NCBI GenBank assembly: GCA_900554725.1
Contig: USII01000044.1
Span: 1-7,814 of the forward strand
Direction of reading: 5' to 3'
DNA: 7,814 nt
DNA from: an uncultured Eubacteriales bacterium
GTDB lineage: Bacteria > Bacillota > Clostridia > Christensenellales > Christensenellaceae
Numbering within the stretch: the first letter of the stretch is position 1; each line of letters opens with the position of its first letter. Below are positions 5,708-7,814 of this stretch, one piece after another. The translations under genes and the position numbers were made by a program. The notes under the pieces are model-generated. The model did no database searches and was not told the origin of the DNA. It was given only the letters and a program-made list of their open reading frames with translations.

Positions 5708-6964
5708 TCAATCCGTAATGACAACAGTGACGCTCTGAACGCTCACCTGGATATCCGACAAATTAACCCCGGAAATCTCCTCCGCCCGAACGGGCAACAC
5801 ATAGGTTCCCGCCGAAAGCCCGGAAAGATCCACATACAGCACGATGTTTCTTCGCGTCAGAGCGCGCACAACTGAAATGCCGCCCGAGACCGTCACATCT
5901 GCGCTTTGGGTTTGCAGCTCTGCCTCCAGCCCTGAAGCGAGGTTCACCGCGTTTATCTCTATGCCCGTAAAGCGCTGTTGATCCTGAATTTCGGCAATTT
6001 GCAGATAGACATCCACAGTGGGACCCCCGAGCACCTCTACGCCCTCTGGAACCTGCAGCTCCGCATCCTCCAGCAGGAAGCTTTGGCTAGCATTTTCCAC
6101 AGATACCGGCTTTAAGCTGAGCGAAGAAATCGCCTCCAGCGCCTGGGCGCTGCCTACAATCTCCACTTCCGTTGGGATGGGGGAAATGCCCGTGACCTCA
6201 TAACCTTCTCTTACGCTTGTAATGCAGGACATGGAAGCCGCCTCATCGATGGGAACTGTCTTTTTGGAAAGCACATTGAGTTCCACAATCACCGAAGGGA
6301 CCACTCCATTCACTACATTGTTTGGCACAACCTCTCCATTGCTATCCAAAAGCTCCAGCACATGACTGGTTTTGGAGCCCTCGGAAATTCCCTCCACAGA
6401 AATGCGGCAGACCGCCTCGACAATCCGCTCCAGCTCTTCCCTGGGCCCGGAAATGACGATGGATTCCTCCGAAAGCAACGGCGTAGATACATAGTAGCCC
6501 TCAGCCGGCTCGCCCTCTAAAATGCTGCGCACGGGAATTGTGCGCTGCACAAGATCGTCCACCTTCACCTGCACGCTGGAGGTGGAAACTCGCCGTACAG
6601 AGGCATTAAAGGTAGAAATCGTCACCTGCAACTGTATCTCATATGTCCCTTTTGCAGAGATGCCGGATAAATCCGCCACCACCCGGATATTATCCGCAGT
6701 GATATTTTTATGGTACTGCTGTCCAGCGTTTACCGTGACATCCACCGCCTCCTGAAGGCCCTTTTTATCCACCGTAAGCCCGCGGGCCGTAAGAGAATCG
6801 ATACCCGTATAGGAAATGCGCACATCCTCCACTTTGAGCGGGCGCACCGGGTTTTCCGTAGAGATGACATATGCCCAAAGCGCTGCCGCAAACAGCAGGG
6901 CGAGCAGCTTGAAAGGCCAGTTGGTTGTCAGCGCTTTTTTGATGTGCAAAAAGAATTCCTTCAC
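5708..6964 (-). CDS. cdaR: CdaR, YbbR-domain regulator of diadenylate cyclase
   Basis: This 418-residue protein is a single-pass membrane protein. A short cytoplasmic N-terminus is followed by a helix in NWPFKLLALLFAAALWAYVI (residues 15-34), the usual YbbR opening, and then an extracytoplasmic part made of about four beta-rich YbbR repeats (roughly 41-136, 141-232, 236-324, 331-418). In Bacillus, Listeria and Staphylococcus, CdaR binds CdaA and modulates c-di-AMP synthesis. The start codon is GTG, overlapping the cdaA TGA by four bases (GTGA), with a GGGGGAG about 8 bases upstream, so it is translationally coupled to cdaA. Length is in the usual range for clostridial four-repeat members. The C-terminus ends in a repeat strand (SVTVVITD), so the protein looks complete. 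Confidence 0.93.
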   Translation of the reverse strand: MKEFFLHIKKALTTNWPFKLLALLFAAALWAYVISTENPVRPLKVEDVRISYTGIDSLTARGLTVDKKGLQEAVDVTVNAGQQYHKNITADNIRVVADLSGISAKGTYEIQLQVTISTFNASVRRVSTSSVQVKVDDLVQRTIPVRSILEGEPAEGYYVSTPLLSEESIVISGPREELERIVEAVCRISVEGISEGSKTSHVLELLDSNGEVVPNNVVNGVVPSVIVELNVLSKKTVPIDEAASMSCITSVREGYEVTGISPIPTEVEIVGSAQALEAISSLSLKPVSVENASQSFLLEDAELQVPEGVEVLGGPTVDVYLQIAEIQDQQRFTGIEINAVNLASGLEAELQTQSADVTVSGGISVVRALTRRNIVLYVDLSGLSAGTYVLPVRAEEISGVNLSDIQVSVQSVTVVITD

Positions 6965-7791
6965 TGCTTCTTCTCCCCCTTCCTGCGAAGAAGCTTGCTG
7001 CGAAGCGCGCCTCTTTCATAAATTTCTTCTAAAATAGCGTGCAGCGCCTTGCGATCCAGATAGCGCGTCAACTTCCCTTCATGCGCCATGGAAATGACGC
7101 CCGTTTCTTCCGAAACGATGAGGATATAGGCATCCGAAAGCTCGGAAATACCAAGCGCCGCCCGGTGCCGCGTTCCAAGCTCGGAAGAGATCTGCTTATT
7201 ATCCGAAAGCGGCAAGAAGCAGCCCGCCGCGACGATCTTATCTCCGCGCAGAATCATTGCGCCATCGTGCATGGGTGAATTAGGGAAGAAAATATTCTCA
7301 ATCAGCTCGCTGGAGATGCGGGCATTTAAAATATTGCCGCTTTCAATGACATCCTTTAAGCCCGTTTTTTTCTCAAACACCATGAGTGCGCCGATTTTCC
7401 GGATAGACATGCCAAGGATAGCCCGCTCGATCTCCCCAATATAGGGGCGGGAGGCATCTTCTTCGGCGGAAAATGGGTTTTCAAAAAGCCCTCCGCGCCC
7501 CACTTTTTCAAAGGCGCGCCGTATTTCCGGCTGAAAGATGACCACCAACAGCACAGCACCGGCATCGATAAACGAAGATAACAGCCAGTTGACTGTGGAA
7601 AGCCCAAGCGCTGAACAAATCCATGCCACTACAATAAAGACTGCCAGCCCTTTAAAAACCTGAGAGGCTCGGGTTTTCGTCGTCAGCCGAAGCAGGCCGT
7701 AAGCAGCGCTTGCCACCAGCAGAATATCTACCGCATCCATAATAGAAAAGTTGACTGCAGAGTTTCCTAAATTCTCAAAAAAATTTGCCAC
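6961..7791 (-). CDS. cdaA: CdaA, membrane diadenylate cyclase
   Basis: This 276-residue enzyme makes cyclic di-AMP from two ATP. The N-terminus has three predicted membrane helices (about 18-37, 46-64 and 68-88). A linker leads to the DisA_N/DAC catalytic domain (about 100-250), which carries the diagnostic MHDGAMI (DGA at 176-178), TRHRAALG (RHR at 208-210) and SEET (227-230). All residues expected for activity are present and length matches characterised CdaA/YbbP proteins (about 270-280). The start is GTG with GAGGAG (7804-7799) seven bases upstream; no ATG lies nearby. It overlaps cdaR by four bases. c-di-AMP normally controls potassium and osmolyte transport and cell-wall homeostasis in Firmicutes. 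Only 23 bases precede it in the window, so its promoter is not visible. It may have further upstream operon partners. Confidence 0.97.
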   Translation of the reverse strand: MANFFENLGNSAVNFSIMDAVDILLVASAAYGLLRLTTKTRASQVFKGLAVFIVVAWICSALGLSTVNWLLSSFIDAGAVLLVVIFQPEIRRAFEKVGRGGLFENPFSAEEDASRPYIGEIERAILGMSIRKIGALMVFEKKTGLKDVIESGNILNARISSELIENIFFPNSPMHDGAMILRGDKIVAAGCFLPLSDNKQISSELGTRHRAALGISELSDAYILIVSEETGVISMAHEGKLTRYLDRKALHAILEEIYERGALRSKLLRRKGEKKQ

Positions 7792-7798
7792 GCCGGTT

Positions 7799-7804
7799 CT
7801 CCTC
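7799..7804 (-). promoter_or_regulatory. Ribosome binding site for the GTG start of cdaA
   Basis: GAGGAG on the minus strand is 7 bases before GTG at 7791-7789. It decides the GTG start, since the conserved opening MANFFENLG follows directly and the next in-frame ATG is at residue 18, at the start of the first membrane helix. Confidence 0.8.
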
Positions 7805-7814
7805 TATTTCTTCC

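Noticed and set aside
1..7814. CRISPR array, IS element, prophage or tRNA signals
   Set aside because: No spaced direct repeats, transposase, integrase, terminal inverted repeats or tRNA-like cloverleaf were found. Genes are tightly packed metabolic and regulatory genes of similar base composition.

Overview
The window looks like a chromosomal piece of a strictly anaerobic, low- to mid-GC Firmicute (Clostridia-like). Three things suggest this: a ferredoxin-dependent 2-oxoacid oxidoreductase, a CdaA/CdaR c-di-AMP pair, and strong AGGAGG-type ribosome binding sites with tightly packed, overlapping genes. Species cannot be named from sequence alone. All nine confident genes lie on the minus strand, so transcription runs from high to low coordinates.

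Upstream block (7791 down to 3063): cdaA (membrane diadenylate cyclase) and cdaR (YbbR-repeat regulator) overlap by 4 nt. After a 94-nt gap with a GC-rich hairpin comes a COG2509-type flavoprotein. It overlaps by 4 nt a small cysteine-rich ferredoxin-like protein, which is followed 20 nt later by a P-loop ATPase. A probable intrinsic terminator follows the ATPase. The flavoprotein, ferredoxin and ATPase look like one uncharacterised redox module lying behind the c-di-AMP genes, where glmM would be expected in Bacillus or Listeria.

Downstream block (2998 down to 269): a weak promoter with an overlapping palindrome precedes a compact four-gene operon for a 2-oxoacid:ferredoxin oxidoreductase, in the order delta (2x[4Fe-4S] ferredoxin), alpha (VorB-like), beta (TPP-binding, with four candidate cluster cysteines) and gamma. 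Together these subunits would decarboxylate a 2-oxoacid to an acyl-CoA and reduce ferredoxin. Substrate is probably a branched-chain 2-oxoacid, but 2-oxoglutarate is not excluded. The operon ends at a perfect 16-bp inverted-repeat terminator.

The left 268 bases hold no gene that can be called with confidence. A minus-strand open frame of protein-like composition is broken by a stop and seems to continue in another frame, so a decayed or partial gene is possible. No tRNA, rRNA, CRISPR array, insertion sequence or phage gene was seen. No clearly new system is proven. The most unusual items are the 14-cysteine ferredoxin with three CxxCxxCxxxC-like motifs and its flavoprotein/ATPase partners.
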